DNA of 64,000 nt from Paucibacter sp. B2R-40 (GTDB lineage: Bacteria; Pseudomonadota; Gammaproteobacteria; Burkholderiales; Burkholderiaceae_C), in assembly GCF_025717555.1 (NCBI RefSeq), contig NZ_JAJIRP010000002.1, positions 310,001 to 374,000 of the forward strand, in the 5' to 3' direction. The position numbers were made by a program, and so were the translations under genes. Shown here piece by piece: positions 26,788-38,228 of the stretch. Every line of letters begins with the position of its first letter. The stretch's first letter is position 1. A model generated the notes under the pieces. That model was not told the origin of the DNA. It made no database searches and saw nothing but the letters and a program-made list of their open reading frames with translations.

Positions 26788-27729
26788 TCAGTACCCCTGC
26801 TGTCGCTCGACCAAATGCTGCAGGCTTGCTCCAGCGCGCAAGGCTTGAATATTGCCTTTCACCACAGCAGCCGCGCTGCGCGGGTCGGTCTGCGCTGCGC
26901 AATGCGGCAACACGGTGACCTTAGCATGGCGCCAAAAAGCATGCCCGGTCGGCAGCGGTTCATGCTCGAACACATCCAGCACGGCACGCCGCAAACGACC
27001 TTGCTCAAGCGCCGCCAGCAGGTCGGCCTCCACCACATGGGCGCCGCGAGCCAGATTGACCAGGCTGGCGCCGGCCTTCATGGCAGCGAAGCGCGCGGCA
27101 TCAAAGAACCGGCTCGTCTGCGGCGTCAAAGGCAGCAGATTGATGATCACATCGGCCTGCGCCAAGCCTTCAGCCAGCCCCATATCGCCATGCAGGGCCA
27201 GTACACCTTCGACCTGCGCCGGGCGCCGGCTCCAGCCGCTGACCGAGTAGCCCAGCGCCGCCAAAGACTGCGCCACACGGCCGCCCAACTCGCCCTGGCC
27301 CAGCACCAACACCCGCCATTCGCTCGCCCGCGGCTGCTGCGGGGCCAGCCACTCGCCCCGCAACTGCTGCGCCTGCAGGTCAAAAAAGCCACGTTGCAGG
27401 GACAGCACCGCCCACAAGGCCGTCTGCGTCATGGCCTCATTCATCGCCGGGTCGACCATGCGCGCTAACGGCACATTCACAGGCAAACTGCCGTCTTGCA
27501 GCAAGCGCTCGACCCCGGCCCAGAGCGACTGGATCAGGCGCAGATTCGGCAGGCCGGCCAGGCTGCCGGGCTCGGGGTTGGCGACGATCGCTGCCTCCAC
27601 TTCGGCGGCCTCGGCGGCGCTGCTGGGCGGGGCCAACAGCCATTGCTCATTCGGCAAGGCTGCTTGCAGCAGCCTCAGCCAGCGATCGCGCTCAGCGGGC
27701 TGCCAACGCCCCAGCAAAAGCAGACTCAT
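26788..27729 (-). CDS. ghrA: Glyoxylate/hydroxypyruvate reductase A-like dehydrogenase
   Basis: 313 residues of the D-2-hydroxyacid dehydrogenase family: NAD(P)-binding motif VLGQGELGGRVA, catalytic Arg in NLARGAHVVE, Glu in FEHEPLP and His in VTVLPHCAA. The shortened N-terminal domain and SLWAGVERLL match GhrA. It reduces glyoxylate and hydroxypyruvate. ATG 27729 overlaps the upstream pncC stop by ATGA; longer in-frame extensions are not family-like. Last gene of the thiL-pgpA-pncC-ghrA run. Confidence 0.88.
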   Translation of the reverse strand: MSLLLLGRWQPAERDRWLRLLQAALPNEQWLLAPPSSAAEAAEVEAAIVANPEPGSLAGLPNLRLIQSLWAGVERLLQDGSLPVNVPLARMVDPAMNEAMTQTALWAVLSLQRGFFDLQAQQLRGEWLAPQQPRASEWRVLVLGQGELGGRVAQSLAALGYSVSGWSRRPAQVEGVLALHGDMGLAEGLAQADVIINLLPLTPQTSRFFDAARFAAMKAGASLVNLARGAHVVEADLLAALEQGRLRRAVLDVFEHEPLPTGHAFWRHAKVTVLPHCAAQTDPRSAAAVVKGNIQALRAGASLQHLVERQQGY

Positions 27730-28232
27730 TCGTCCTTGTCTTCCACCGCCTCGCACAAGGCCATCAAGCCGGCCCGCAGGGTTGCCGTGCGCACCGCATG
27801 GCGGTCGCCGGGAAATAGTTCCCGCCAGACCTTGGGAGGCGAGCCGGCATGCACCAGCGCCAGCCAAACGGTGCCGATAGGCTTATCGGCGCTGCCCCCT
27901 GTCGGCCCGGCGATGCCGGTGACCGACAAAGCCCAATCAATCGGCGCATGCGCCAGCAAGCCTCGCGCCATGTGCAGCGCCACCTCGCCGCTGACCGAGC
28001 CGTGCAGACCGATCAAGGCGGCCGGCACACCGAGCAACTCGGTCTTGGACTCGTTGCTATAGGTCACCACGCCGCGCTCGAACCATTGGCTGGAGCCAGA
28101 CAAGCTGGTACAGGCCGCGGCGATCAGGCCGCCGGTGCAGGACTCGGCCGTGCCCATTTTTTCGCGCCGCTGCGTCAGGGCGACGCCGATGCGGTCGATC
28201 AACTCTTGCTCTTCGGGAAATAGCATGCTCAT
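27726..28232 (-). CDS. pncC: Nicotinamide-nucleotide amidase (CinA C-terminal domain)
   Basis: 168 residues consisting only of the CinA C-terminal domain: GTAESCTGGLIAAACTSLSGSS with the nucleophilic Ser, YSNESKTELLGV and SVTGIAGPTGGSADKPIGTV. It deamidates NMN for pyridine nucleotide salvage. ATG 28232 overlaps the pgpA stop and its stop overlaps ghrA, so all are translationally coupled. The COG1058 domain of full CinA is absent, which is normal for PncC. Confidence 0.93.
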   Translation of the reverse strand: MSMLFPEEQELIDRIGVALTQRREKMGTAESCTGGLIAAACTSLSGSSQWFERGVVTYSNESKTELLGVPAALIGLHGSVSGEVALHMARGLLAHAPIDWALSVTGIAGPTGGSADKPIGTVWLALVHAGSPPKVWRELFPGDRHAVRTATLRAGLMALCEAVEDKDE

Positions 28233-28777
28233 CACCCCAGAATTGCGCGCCACAGCGCGATGACCATAAGCGTACATCCTGCCGCGACAAAATCATCGAA
28301 CAAAATGCCCCACCCTTGCGCCCAGCCGACCGGCTGACCGCGCGCGCCTTTGAACAAGCGATCAGCCCAGCCGACCGGCCCCGGCTTGGCGGCATCGAAA
28401 TAGCGAAACAGCGCGAACGCGATCAGCTGACCCCAGAAACCGACCGGCGACACAAGCCACAGAATCAGCCAGAACGCGACGATCTCGTCCCAGACGATGG
28501 CGCCGGGGTCAGGTGTTGCCAAATGGCGCGCCGTCATCGTGCAGGCCCACCAGCCGAGCACCGTGCTGGCCACAATCAGCGCCGCCCATTGGCCGTCATT
28601 CAGCCAAGGGTTGATCAGCACAAAGCTCAGCCAAGCCCAAAGCGTGCCGACCGTGCCCGGCGCCTTCGGGGACAGGCCGCTGCCGAAGCCCAGCGCGATC
28701 CAGCGCGCCGGATGGCCCAACATAAAGCGCGCGGTGGCGCGGCGCGGCGGGGTAGTCAGGGTTTCTACTTCACTCAT
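28232..28777 (-). CDS. pgpA: Phosphatidylglycerophosphatase A
   Basis: 181 residues with three or four membrane segments and the PgpA motifs GFGSGLSPKAPGTVGTL near the N-terminus and DPGAIVWDEIVAF with the conserved acidic pair. It dephosphorylates phosphatidylglycerophosphate to phosphatidylglycerol in the inner membrane. The start overlaps the thiL stop and the end overlaps pncC. thiL-pgpA is a widely conserved pair. Confidence 0.95.
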   Translation of the reverse strand: MSEVETLTTPPRRATARFMLGHPARWIALGFGSGLSPKAPGTVGTLWAWLSFVLINPWLNDGQWAALIVASTVLGWWACTMTARHLATPDPGAIVWDEIVAFWLILWLVSPVGFWGQLIAFALFRYFDAAKPGPVGWADRLFKGARGQPVGWAQGWGILFDDFVAAGCTLMVIALWRAILG

Positions 28778-29733
28778 GATTTGAAATGGTCAAAGCTGCT
28801 GAATTGGTGTGCCAAGGCCTGACCCTCGGCGTCGAACAGGCGCAAGCCCGCTGCGGCTTCGATGCGGCCGATCCGCGTCACCGGCGTAGCGCTTTGCTCG
28901 GCGGCCCGTTGCACGGCCGCGCGCTGCTCGGGCGCCGCCGTGAACACCAGCTCATAGTCATCGCCGCCGGCCAGGCCGCATTCACGCCGCAGGGCCAGCG
29001 GCTGGGCGGCCAGCACCGCGCTGCAAGGCAGCAGATCGACCTCCAAACTTGCGCCAACGGCGGAGCGCTGCAGGATATGGCCGAGGTCACCGATCAAGCC
29101 GTCCGAGACATCGACCGCACTGCTTGCGATGCCGCGCAAGGCCTGACCCAGCGCAACGCGCGGCTGAGGGCTTTCCATCGCCCGCCGCACCTGTTCGAAT
29201 TGCTCGCCGGGCAGGCTGATGCTGCCGCGAAAAACTTCCAAGGCCAAGCGCGCGTCACCCAATTGACCGGACACATAAATATCGTCGCCGACCTTGGCGC
29301 CGCTGCGCAACAAAGCCATGCCGGCCGGCGCCTCGCCCATCACCGTGATGCTGATGTTCAGCGGACCCTGGGTGGTGTCGCCGCCGACCAGATGGATGCC
29401 GTGGGCATCGGCCAAGGCGAATAGGCCCTTGGAGAATCCCGCCAGCCAGCTCGCATCGGCACGCGGCAGCGCCAAAGCCAGCGTGAAGGCACGCGGCGTG
29501 GCACCGCAGGCGGCGAGGTCGCTGAGGTTGACGGCGAGGGCCTTGTGGCCGAGCCGCTCGGGCGCCACCGTCGACAGAAAATGCCGGCCCTCGACCAACA
29601 TATCGGTGGACACCAGCCACTGCATGCCCACCGTCGGCGCCAACACCGCGCAGTCATCGCCTATCCCCAACACAACACCGTCCTGGCCTTGCGCGCGCAC
29701 GAAAAACTGCTTGATCAGATCGAATTCACCCAT
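28774..29733 (-). CDS. thiL: Thiamine-monophosphate kinase
   Basis: 319 residues of the PurM-like kinase fold. MGEFDLIKQFF is the usual start, GIGDDCAVL binds metal/ATP, followed by STDMLVEGRHF, VGGDTTQGP and VDVSDGLIGDLGHI. It phosphorylates thiamine monophosphate to the active diphosphate. ATG 29733 is chosen over an upstream in-frame ATG at 29829 because the 32 extra residues lack similarity. First gene of the minus-strand run; divergent from maeB. Confidence 0.95.
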   Translation of the reverse strand: MGEFDLIKQFFVRAQGQDGVVLGIGDDCAVLAPTVGMQWLVSTDMLVEGRHFLSTVAPERLGHKALAVNLSDLAACGATPRAFTLALALPRADASWLAGFSKGLFALADAHGIHLVGGDTTQGPLNISITVMGEAPAGMALLRSGAKVGDDIYVSGQLGDARLALEVFRGSISLPGEQFEQVRRAMESPQPRVALGQALRGIASSAVDVSDGLIGDLGHILQRSAVGASLEVDLLPCSAVLAAQPLALRRECGLAGGDDYELVFTAAPEQRAAVQRAAEQSATPVTRIGRIEAAAGLRLFDAEGQALAHQFSSFDHFKS

Positions 29734-29930
29734 GCGGGGATTCTCGCCGGTGTGCAGCACGAGCTTTGCAAGATGAAGTCGCAAATACGCATTTCCGCGT
29801 ATAGCCCCGCCTTCGCCAAGGGCTGACACTTGCAGTCAGCGTAAAAGTGTCACTATGCGCACTCCTACAATCAAATGGCTCACTAGTCGAGCAAAGCAAG
29901 ACTTCACCGGCCTGCCAAGAGAAATAGCCC

Positions 29931-32225
<2,295 letters not shown>

Positions 32226-32475
32226 CAAACGCAAGATTCAGCACCGCTTGATGCACCGAAATAGTGCGTCATTCGGGCCTTCGTAGCGACTTTTTACAAA
32301 TGTTTGTGAGGGCTTACCGTGCCTATATTGCGGCAACAAACCCCAGCAAAACGGACTTATACCAGCATGTGTGCGCTCACAAACTAAAGAATAATATCGA
32401 CCCTGAGACTGGCGAAGCGCTTGAGCTTTTCAAGCGATTTAGTTACCATTGTGTTTTCAGGAACAGGGTTAACCC

Positions 32476-32886
32476 GTGTCTTTGCTCTCTCGACCACATT
32501 CGTGGTCCGCTTGGCGAAAATCAGTCCTAGCCGCTTTTTTGCTGGCAACGGTCGCGATCAACGTTCAAGTGCAGGCCAAAGAAACGCTTGCCTCGCTGGA
32601 TGTAGTCGCCTTGCCGGCACTGCCTCGTGAAGCGCAGAAAACGCATCAACTGATCTTGACCGGAGGGCCATTCCCTTACGAGAAAGACGGCATCGTATTC
32701 GGCAATCGCGAACGCATCTTGCCTAAATATCCAAGAGGCTACTACCACGAGTACACCGTCCCAACGCCGGGCGCCCGCAATCGCGGCGCAAGACGCTTGG
32801 TGTGCGGCGGCAAGCCCCCGAGCACTCCTGATGTTTGCTATTACACCGGCGACCATTACTCAACGTTCAAACGCGTTGTGCAGTGA
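32476..32886 (+). CDS. Secreted guanyl-specific ribonuclease (RNase Sa/T1 family)
   Basis: 136 residues. GTG start, signal peptide of about 34 residues ending VQVQA-KE, then a microbial ribonuclease core closely following RNase Sa: YYHEYTVPTPGARNRGARR with catalytic Glu92 and Arg residues, and YYTGDHYSTF with catalytic His127. Two cysteines (110 and 121) could form a disulfide in the exported enzyme. It should cleave RNA after G. A barstar homologue follows 47 bp downstream, the expected immunity partner. The surroundings are more AT-rich than the neighbouring genes, which may point to acquisition. Confidence 0.9.
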   Translation: MSLLSRPHSWSAWRKSVLAAFLLATVAINVQVQAKETLASLDVVALPALPREAQKTHQLILTGGPFPYEKDGIVFGNRERILPKYPRGYYHEYTVPTPGARNRGARRLVCGGKPPSTPDVCYYTGDHYSTFKRVVQ

Positions 32887-32933
32887 ATCGAAGGTGATGA
32901 AAAGTTCTGAGACTATATAGGAGGATTGTGACC

Positions 32934-33329
32934 ATGCTTTTGCAGACCGTCCGTCCCAATATCGTGCAGGCCATTCGGGCCTACCGCGTAGAGGACTTGA
33001 TGCACGCCGCACAGGATGCTGGACAGCATTTCTTGTACGCCAATCTGACCGAGGCGCAGTCCAAGCAGGATGTGCTGGAGGGGATCGCGCAAGCGTTTCT
33101 TTTCCCGGCCCATTTCGGCAAGAACCTCGACGCCTTGCATGATTGCATGACCGATCTGGTGCACAAGTCCGGCGCGCAGCCTGGATTCGTTGTCGTGCTG
33201 GAGCAGCTGCCCGATAACGCCAAATTTGATCGTGAAGTGCGCGAGCAATTACTTGATGTATTCCGAGAGGCGGCCGACTACTGGGCCGACCGCAAGGTTC
33301 AGTTCAGGTGCTTCTATTCTTTTCAGTAG
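32934..33329 (+). CDS. Barstar-family ribonuclease inhibitor
   Basis: 131 residues with the barstar fold: FLYANLTEAQSKQDVLEGIAQ, FPAHFGKNLDALHDCMTDL (the helix-loop that plugs the RNase active site, including the conserved Asp) and GFVVVLEQLPDN. It should neutralise the upstream ribonuclease in the cytoplasm before export. AGGAGG (32919-32924) stands 9 bp before ATG 32934; GTG 32928 is too close to it. The stop codon TAG is the first three bases of a 16-bp stem (33327-33365). Confidence 0.93.
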   Translation: MLLQTVRPNIVQAIRAYRVEDLMHAAQDAGQHFLYANLTEAQSKQDVLEGIAQAFLFPAHFGKNLDALHDCMTDLVHKSGAQPGFVVVLEQLPDNAKFDREVREQLLDVFREAADYWADRKVQFRCFYSFQ

Positions 33330-33365
33330 CCCGCTCACAAGACAACGCGTCTTGGGAGCGGGCTA
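33327..33365 (+). promoter_or_regulatory. Strong hairpin starting on the barstar stop codon
   Basis: TAGCCCGCTC (33327-33336)/GAGCGGGCTA (33356-33365) outside, one A-G mismatch, then CAAGAC/GTCTTG inside with a 5-nt loop. No T tract follows, so it is not a standard terminator. It may stabilise the RNase-barstar mRNA 3' end or cause pausing. The nearest real terminator is at 33517. Confidence 0.6.
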
Positions 33366-33516
33366 CCGAAGAAGCCGCAGCTGCCCCGGTCAAGCCGGCA
33401 GCAAAGAATTCCAAAGCAGCAGCCAATGCAAACTTTGGAATGAATATGCCGATGATGAGCAGCGCTTTCGACACAGCCATGTGGTTGAGCGCAGCCTAAG
33501 CGGCTCATTCAAAACA

Positions 33517-33544
33517 AAAGGGATCCTGCGGGATCCCTTTTTTT
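33517..33544. terminator. Bidirectional intrinsic terminator
   Basis: AAAGGGATCC/GGATCCCTTT, loop TGCG, followed by TTTT on the plus strand and a run of A/T giving T's on the minus strand. It serves both the RNase-barstar transcript and the lptD-surA-rsmA transcript arriving from the right. Confidence 0.88.
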
Positions 33545-33563
33545 CGCCCGAATGGTTTGAACT

Positions 33564-34334
33564 TCAGCCTGCTTCGGCCAGCGCCTGGGCCAAGGCGACG
33601 AACTCCGCCACCGGCACTTCTTCCGCACGGCGCTGCAAATCAAATTGCCCGCCAAAACCACGTGTGGTCAGCCAAACACCCAGGCTGTGGCGCAGCAGCT
33701 TGCGGCGCTGCGAAAACGCGACCGCCACCATCTCACCGAACAACTTGCGATCCAGCTCGGGCGGCTTGGCATAGGGCTGCATACGCACGATCGCCGATTC
33801 GACCCGTGGCGGCGGATCGAACGCGCTTGGCGGCACATCCAGAACGGACTCGATCGCATAGCGCCACTGCAACATCACCGTCAGCCGCCCATAGTCCTTG
33901 CAGCAAGGCGACGCGGCCATGCGGTCGACGACTTCCTTTTGCAACATGAAATGCTGATCAACCACATGCTCAACATAGCCCAGCAGATGAAAAAGGATCG
34001 GGCTGGAGATGTTGTAGGGCAGGTTGCCGACCACGCGCAAGCGCTGGCCCTTCTCGGCGGCGAGGGCCGCGAAATCAACCTTCAGCACGTCCGATTCAAT
34101 CACTTCGAGCCCAGCGCGGGTGCGCAGTTTGGCAGCCAAGTCGCGGTCCAGTTCGATCACCGTCAAGGGCTTGATCCGGTCCAACAAGGGGATCGTCATT
34201 GCGCCCAAACCGGGCCCAATCTCGACCACGGTTTCGCCGCTTCGAGGGTCAATCGCATCAACAATCGACTGGATGATGTTGACGTCGGTCAGGAAATGCT
34301 GACCGAAGCGCTTGCGTGCAATGTGCTGCGCCAT
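33564..34334 (-). CDS. rsmA: 16S rRNA dimethyladenosine transferase
   Basis: 256 residues: [15 protein letters not shown] start, SAM motif [13 protein letters not shown] and catalytic [14 protein letters not shown]. It dimethylates two adjacent adenines near the 3' end of 16S rRNA. ATG 34334 is used because the 20 residues upstream in frame do not match the family. It follows surA directly (2 bp); pdxA, often located between them, is absent. Confidence 0.96.
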   Translation of the reverse strand: MAQHIARKRFGQHFLTDVNIIQSIVDAIDPRSGETVVEIGPGLGAMTIPLLDRIKPLTVIELDRDLAAKLRTRAGLEVIESDVLKVDFAALAAEKGQRLRVVGNLPYNISSPILFHLLGYVEHVVDQHFMLQKEVVDRMAASPCCKDYGRLTVMLQWRYAIESVLDVPPSAFDPPPRVESAIVRMQPYAKPPELDRKLFGEMVAVAFSQRRKLLRHSLGVWLTTRGFGGQFDLQRRAEEVPVAEFVALAQALAEAG

Positions 34335-34336
34335 GC

Positions 34337-35668
34337 TCAGTCCAGCCACTCGCGCATTTCGACATAGGCTCGCGAGCGCAAATCCTTGACCCATTCGAGG
34401 TAGGCCTCCTCGTACTTGCCTTCGCGCAGCGCTGCTTTCGCCTGCTCACGCAAAGCCTTCATTTCGACCTCGACCAAACGCCGCTCCACCACCTGGATCA
34501 GGTGCACGCCAAAGCGCGAAGGCACGGGGTCGGAGATGCCGCCCAGCGGCAAGGCATTCATGGCCGCCTCAAACTCGGGAACGAAAGCACCGGGGCCCAT
34601 CCAACCCAGATCGCCGCCTTCGGCAGCGCTACCGTCCTCGGAGTTTTCACGCGCCACTGCCTCGAAGCTGGTGTTGCCGCTGGCGATCGCGCGCTTGAAC
34701 TCTGCCAGGCGGCGCGTCGCGACCTCGGCACTCAACTGCGCCGAAGGACGCAACAACACATGCCGAGCATGGGTCTGCGTCACCGTCGTCAGGGAACCGC
34801 CGCCCTGGCGCTCGACCACTTTCAGCACATGAAAACCGGCGCCCGAGCGCAGCAGTTGCGGGCTCAGTTCGCCACTCTTCAAACCAGCGACGGCTTGGAC
34901 AAACAAATCCGGCAACCGGTCCGCCGGCCGCAGGCCAAACTCACCGCCGCGCTCCTTGGTCGCATCATCCGAAAACTCACGGGCCAGCTTGGCGAAATCG
35001 TCCCCTGCCTGAGCGCGTGCGAGCACCGCCTCAGCCCGAGCTTTTCGCTCGGCCACGACCGCTTCGGACGCACCATCCGGCAGCTTGATCAGAATATGCG
35101 CCAGATTCATTTGCCCGGTGCTGTTCGCCTGCTCCTTGCGCTGCTCCAAATAGGTGTCGATGTCGCCATCGGTAATCCGAATCCGCGCCTGCACCTCACG
35201 CTCACGCACCCGCTCGGTCATCATCTGATCGCGCAAGTTTTCCCTGAAGGTGCGGAAATCGGTTCCGTCTTGTTTCAGACGTTCCAGCAGTTGCGGCATC
35301 GTCAGCTTGTTCTGTGCCGCCACATTGCTGACCACACGGTCCAACTCGGGCTCATCGACCTTGCCGCTGGTTTCGCGTGCATGGGTGACCAAGACCCGGT
35401 CGTCGATCAAGGCATCCATGGCCTGCTTGTGCAGGGCGGCTGGGTCAGGCATGGACACGCCACGCCGCTTGGCCTCTTCGCGCAGCTGCATGGTTCTTTG
35501 CACCACCTCGCTGGCCGCCACCACGTCCTGGTTGACCACGGCGGCAATATAGTCGCCGGGCTTCAGGTCAATGGCGCGCTGCTGCGCCCAAGCCGCTGGA
35601 CTCAGCGACAGGCCCATCAATAATGTTGCAACGAACAGGTTCAGGGATCGAATCGACATATCAGTCAT
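34337..35668 (-). CDS. surA: Periplasmic chaperone/peptidyl-prolyl isomerase SurA
   Basis: 443 residues. A signal peptide ends SPAAWAQQ, and the N-terminal chaperone domain includes [17 protein letters not shown]. Two parvulin domains are present, the first around 185-285 (LAHILIKLP) and the second around 300-400 ([26 protein letters not shown]). A C-terminal helix completes the chaperone module. It escorts outer-membrane proteins, including LptD, to the BAM complex. ATG 35668 overlaps the end of lptD; ATG 35659 is a close alternative. Confidence 0.95.
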   Translation of the reverse strand: MTDMSIRSLNLFVATLLMGLSLSPAAWAQQRAIDLKPGDYIAAVVNQDVVAASEVVQRTMQLREEAKRRGVSMPDPAALHKQAMDALIDDRVLVTHARETSGKVDEPELDRVVSNVAAQNKLTMPQLLERLKQDGTDFRTFRENLRDQMMTERVREREVQARIRITDGDIDTYLEQRKEQANSTGQMNLAHILIKLPDGASEAVVAERKARAEAVLARAQAGDDFAKLAREFSDDATKERGGEFGLRPADRLPDLFVQAVAGLKSGELSPQLLRSGAGFHVLKVVERQGGGSLTTVTQTHARHVLLRPSAQLSAEVATRRLAEFKRAIASGNTSFEAVARENSEDGSAAEGGDLGWMGPGAFVPEFEAAMNALPLGGISDPVPSRFGVHLIQVVERRLVEVEMKALREQAKAALREGKYEEAYLEWVKDLRSRAYVEMREWLD

Positions 35669-38168
35669 AGGGAGCTTCAGGGCTTGCCGAGCGATCATTG
35701 CTCAGGCGTCGGTAACCGGGGATATTGTCCCTCAAGACCTTGAGCGCATTGGAACCGAGTTGGGACAGGCCCACCAGCTCCAATTGCAGCATCAAGCGTG
35801 TATTGGTTTCTGCGCGTCCGGTGGACAGGCGCTCGGCACCCACCCGGAACACCCAGCAACCGGCGTCGTATTCAAAACCGAGCACCGAATCGGTCAGCTT
35901 TCTGTCAAACATACTGTACTGAACGCGCCCAGCGCTGTACCAGGCACCGCCGCAGCCGGCGCTGTCGCGCTTGGCCGCAGCGTCTTGGCCATAGATCGGC
36001 CACTGCCATGCCAGTTCGACCTGCTCACTCTGCCCGCGCGTCAGCCGATAGGCCATGCTGACGGTGCGAAACGGCCCGGGAGAATAACGCGCCCGCATGA
36101 TGGTACGCACCGGACGGCTCTCATTGGGATTGAACTGCACCGAGCCGTCGGTCCACCACTCCGGCCGCAGATGGGCCGAACCGAGCAGCAAGAGGTCGGA
36201 GAAGCGCTGGGTCACCGGCACGGCATCGGGCGTGACCAACTGGTCACGGAACAAGTAGCGCTGCATCAAACCCAAGCGCAAGAGCTCCGCACCTTGCGCA
36301 TTGTCGACCCAGCGGCTGACCACGCCGGCCGTCAACTGATGGGCATCGGAGACCCGGTCAATGCCGGAAAACTGATTCGATGAATAGATCGAATCAAAGT
36401 TGAAATCTTTGGGTGCGGAGTCAAAGTTCGGGAACTCCTGCTGCGCCCGATAAGGCGTGTTGACGTAGAGCACGCGCGGCTCCAGGGTCTGCGTCAAGTC
36501 GCGCTCGTAAATACTGGTTTCGCGTTCAAACACCCAACCATGATCGACACTGAAGGTCGTGACCGTGCGGCCGATCGACTTGCGTCCGTCGACCTGAGCT
36601 TGGTCCAGCCCATATTGGGCGGCGTTCACCTCCAGCTTGGGAATCAACCACCAGGCAGCGCCTCCCATCGGCGCGCTGACATGCGCCAACATATGCGCAC
36701 GTTGCCCGGTTTGAGTCTGTGTAGGCAAGGCGCTAGGCGGCAGGTCAAAACGGTTGTACTCAAGCTCGACCGAACCCTCCAGCCTGCTCTTGCGCCCCCA
36801 GGGCCGAAAACCCTCCATGACCGCATCATCGGCTGCCGAGGTCAGCCTCAGCCCGACCTGCGGCGAGCGCTGATAGGGTGACGCAAACTGGGATTGAGGA
36901 TCCAGGCCCTGCAATACCTGCCAATGCTGCACCCGAACATAGGAATGCATCTCGCCCCAACTCATCTGGTGGCGCCGGTCGAACTGCAGATCCGTCGGCA
37001 ATAGCCGTTCGGTCTGCGTTTGCAAACGCTGGGGCAAGTCTTTCCAATAGTCATCGTCCGAGACCCGCTCAGCGCCCAGCCGGTAACGCCAATCCCTTGC
37101 CAACTCCCCAGACTGGTCCAAGTTCACGGCCCAACGGGACTGACCCATCAAACGGTCATGCGGCAACAAGGCCAGCTTGGCGATGCCGGCATGTTGCGGC
37201 TCCAAATAGCGGAATTCACTGTCCAGGCCGAAGCCGCGACGCGTCATCACAAACGGGGTCAAGGTGGCATCACGCTGGGGCGCGATGTTCCAGTAATACG
37301 GCATGCCGAACTCGACACCGCTGCGCTTATCGATGCTGAAACTCGGCGGCAGCCAACCTGATTTACGCCCCAGCCCGAGCGGAAAACTCAGCTTCGGGGC
37401 GGGCAGAATTGGCACGCCATAAAAACGCAGCACACCGCCAGTGGCCACGCCCACATTGGCGTCGAAGTCGAGTTCCAGCTTTTGTGCGCTGAGTTCCCAA
37501 GGCAGAACCTGACCATCCTCACGCACCGGGCAGCTGCTGTAGGTACCGTCAATCACCAAGACATTGTTGGCGCCGGCAAATTTGACCCGCTCGGCATGCC
37601 CACGCCCGCCGGTCAGCGCGAGGAAATAACTCGGCGAAAGAAACTCACCCTCAAAACGGTTGACGTAGAGCTGCAACTCGGGGCCACTGAACACATTGCC
37701 GTCACGGTTGATTTCAACATTGCCGACCGCCCGCGCAAGATCTTCGACCTGCTGATAGTTCACCCTGTCCGCCTTGAGCAGGAGCTCGCCGGAACGCAGC
37801 TCGACCGCACCTTCCGCGCTCGAGTCCTGGTCCAAGCGCATGCTTAACCTCTCCGCGCCTATCACCAAAGCGGGTTTGCTGCCATGCTGACCCTTGCTGC
37901 CGGTTGAGCGCACCGGCTTCAGGCGCAGCGCTTCGCTGGCGGGGGCAGCAGATGAGGGAGGAGGCAGGTCTTGCGCCCGAGCGCCCGCCGCCAGCAACAA
38001 GGCCGACGCGCACAAGCACAGCAAGCTCAGCCGGGGCCAGCAGCGCGAGGTCGACTCGGCAACAGTTACAAGAGGGGCGAATCGAGCCAAGGCGGTGGGC
38101 AAAGACGTTGACAATGGGAGAGGCAAAGGGCGGCGCCAGATCAATGACGCGCCGTTTGTAAAATCCAT
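35661..38168 (-). CDS. lptD: LPS-assembly protein LptD
   Basis: 835 residues. The N-terminal periplasmic OstA/LptA-like domain (RLSMRLDQDSSAEGAVELR, YSSCPVREDGQVLPWEL) is followed by the C-terminal LptD beta-barrel (KSGWLPPSFSIDKRSGVEFG, YYWNIAPQRDATLTPF). With LptE it inserts LPS into the outer leaflet. ATG 38168 gives an unusually long n-region: the hydrophobic signal core and cleavage site ARAQ lie near residues 46-65, so an internal start is possible. Divergent from amgK with 60 bp between the starts. Cotranscribed with surA and rsmA. Confidence 0.93.
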   Translation of the reverse strand: MDFTNGASLIWRRPLPLPLSTSLPTALARFAPLVTVAESTSRCWPRLSLLCLCASALLLAAGARAQDLPPPSSAAPASEALRLKPVRSTGSKGQHGSKPALVIGAERLSMRLDQDSSAEGAVELRSGELLLKADRVNYQQVEDLARAVGNVEINRDGNVFSGPELQLYVNRFEGEFLSPSYFLALTGGRGHAERVKFAGANNVLVIDGTYSSCPVREDGQVLPWELSAQKLELDFDANVGVATGGVLRFYGVPILPAPKLSFPLGLGRKSGWLPPSFSIDKRSGVEFGMPYYWNIAPQRDATLTPFVMTRRGFGLDSEFRYLEPQHAGIAKLALLPHDRLMGQSRWAVNLDQSGELARDWRYRLGAERVSDDDYWKDLPQRLQTQTERLLPTDLQFDRRHQMSWGEMHSYVRVQHWQVLQGLDPQSQFASPYQRSPQVGLRLTSAADDAVMEGFRPWGRKSRLEGSVELEYNRFDLPPSALPTQTQTGQRAHMLAHVSAPMGGAAWWLIPKLEVNAAQYGLDQAQVDGRKSIGRTVTTFSVDHGWVFERETSIYERDLTQTLEPRVLYVNTPYRAQQEFPNFDSAPKDFNFDSIYSSNQFSGIDRVSDAHQLTAGVVSRWVDNAQGAELLRLGLMQRYLFRDQLVTPDAVPVTQRFSDLLLLGSAHLRPEWWTDGSVQFNPNESRPVRTIMRARYSPGPFRTVSMAYRLTRGQSEQVELAWQWPIYGQDAAAKRDSAGCGGAWYSAGRVQYSMFDRKLTDSVLGFEYDAGCWVFRVGAERLSTGRAETNTRLMLQLELVGLSQLGSNALKVLRDNIPGYRRLSNDRSASPEAPYD

Positions 38169-38228
38169 TATCCATGAGGCCACAAAAAGCCCCGCCCCCG
38201 ATTCCCTCCAATGCCTAGCGGCCCGCCC

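Noticed and set aside
32264-32530. 88-codon plus-strand frame before the ribonuclease
   Set aside because: It overlaps the signal peptide of the ribonuclease in another frame, has a GTG start without Shine-Dalgarno and no similarity.
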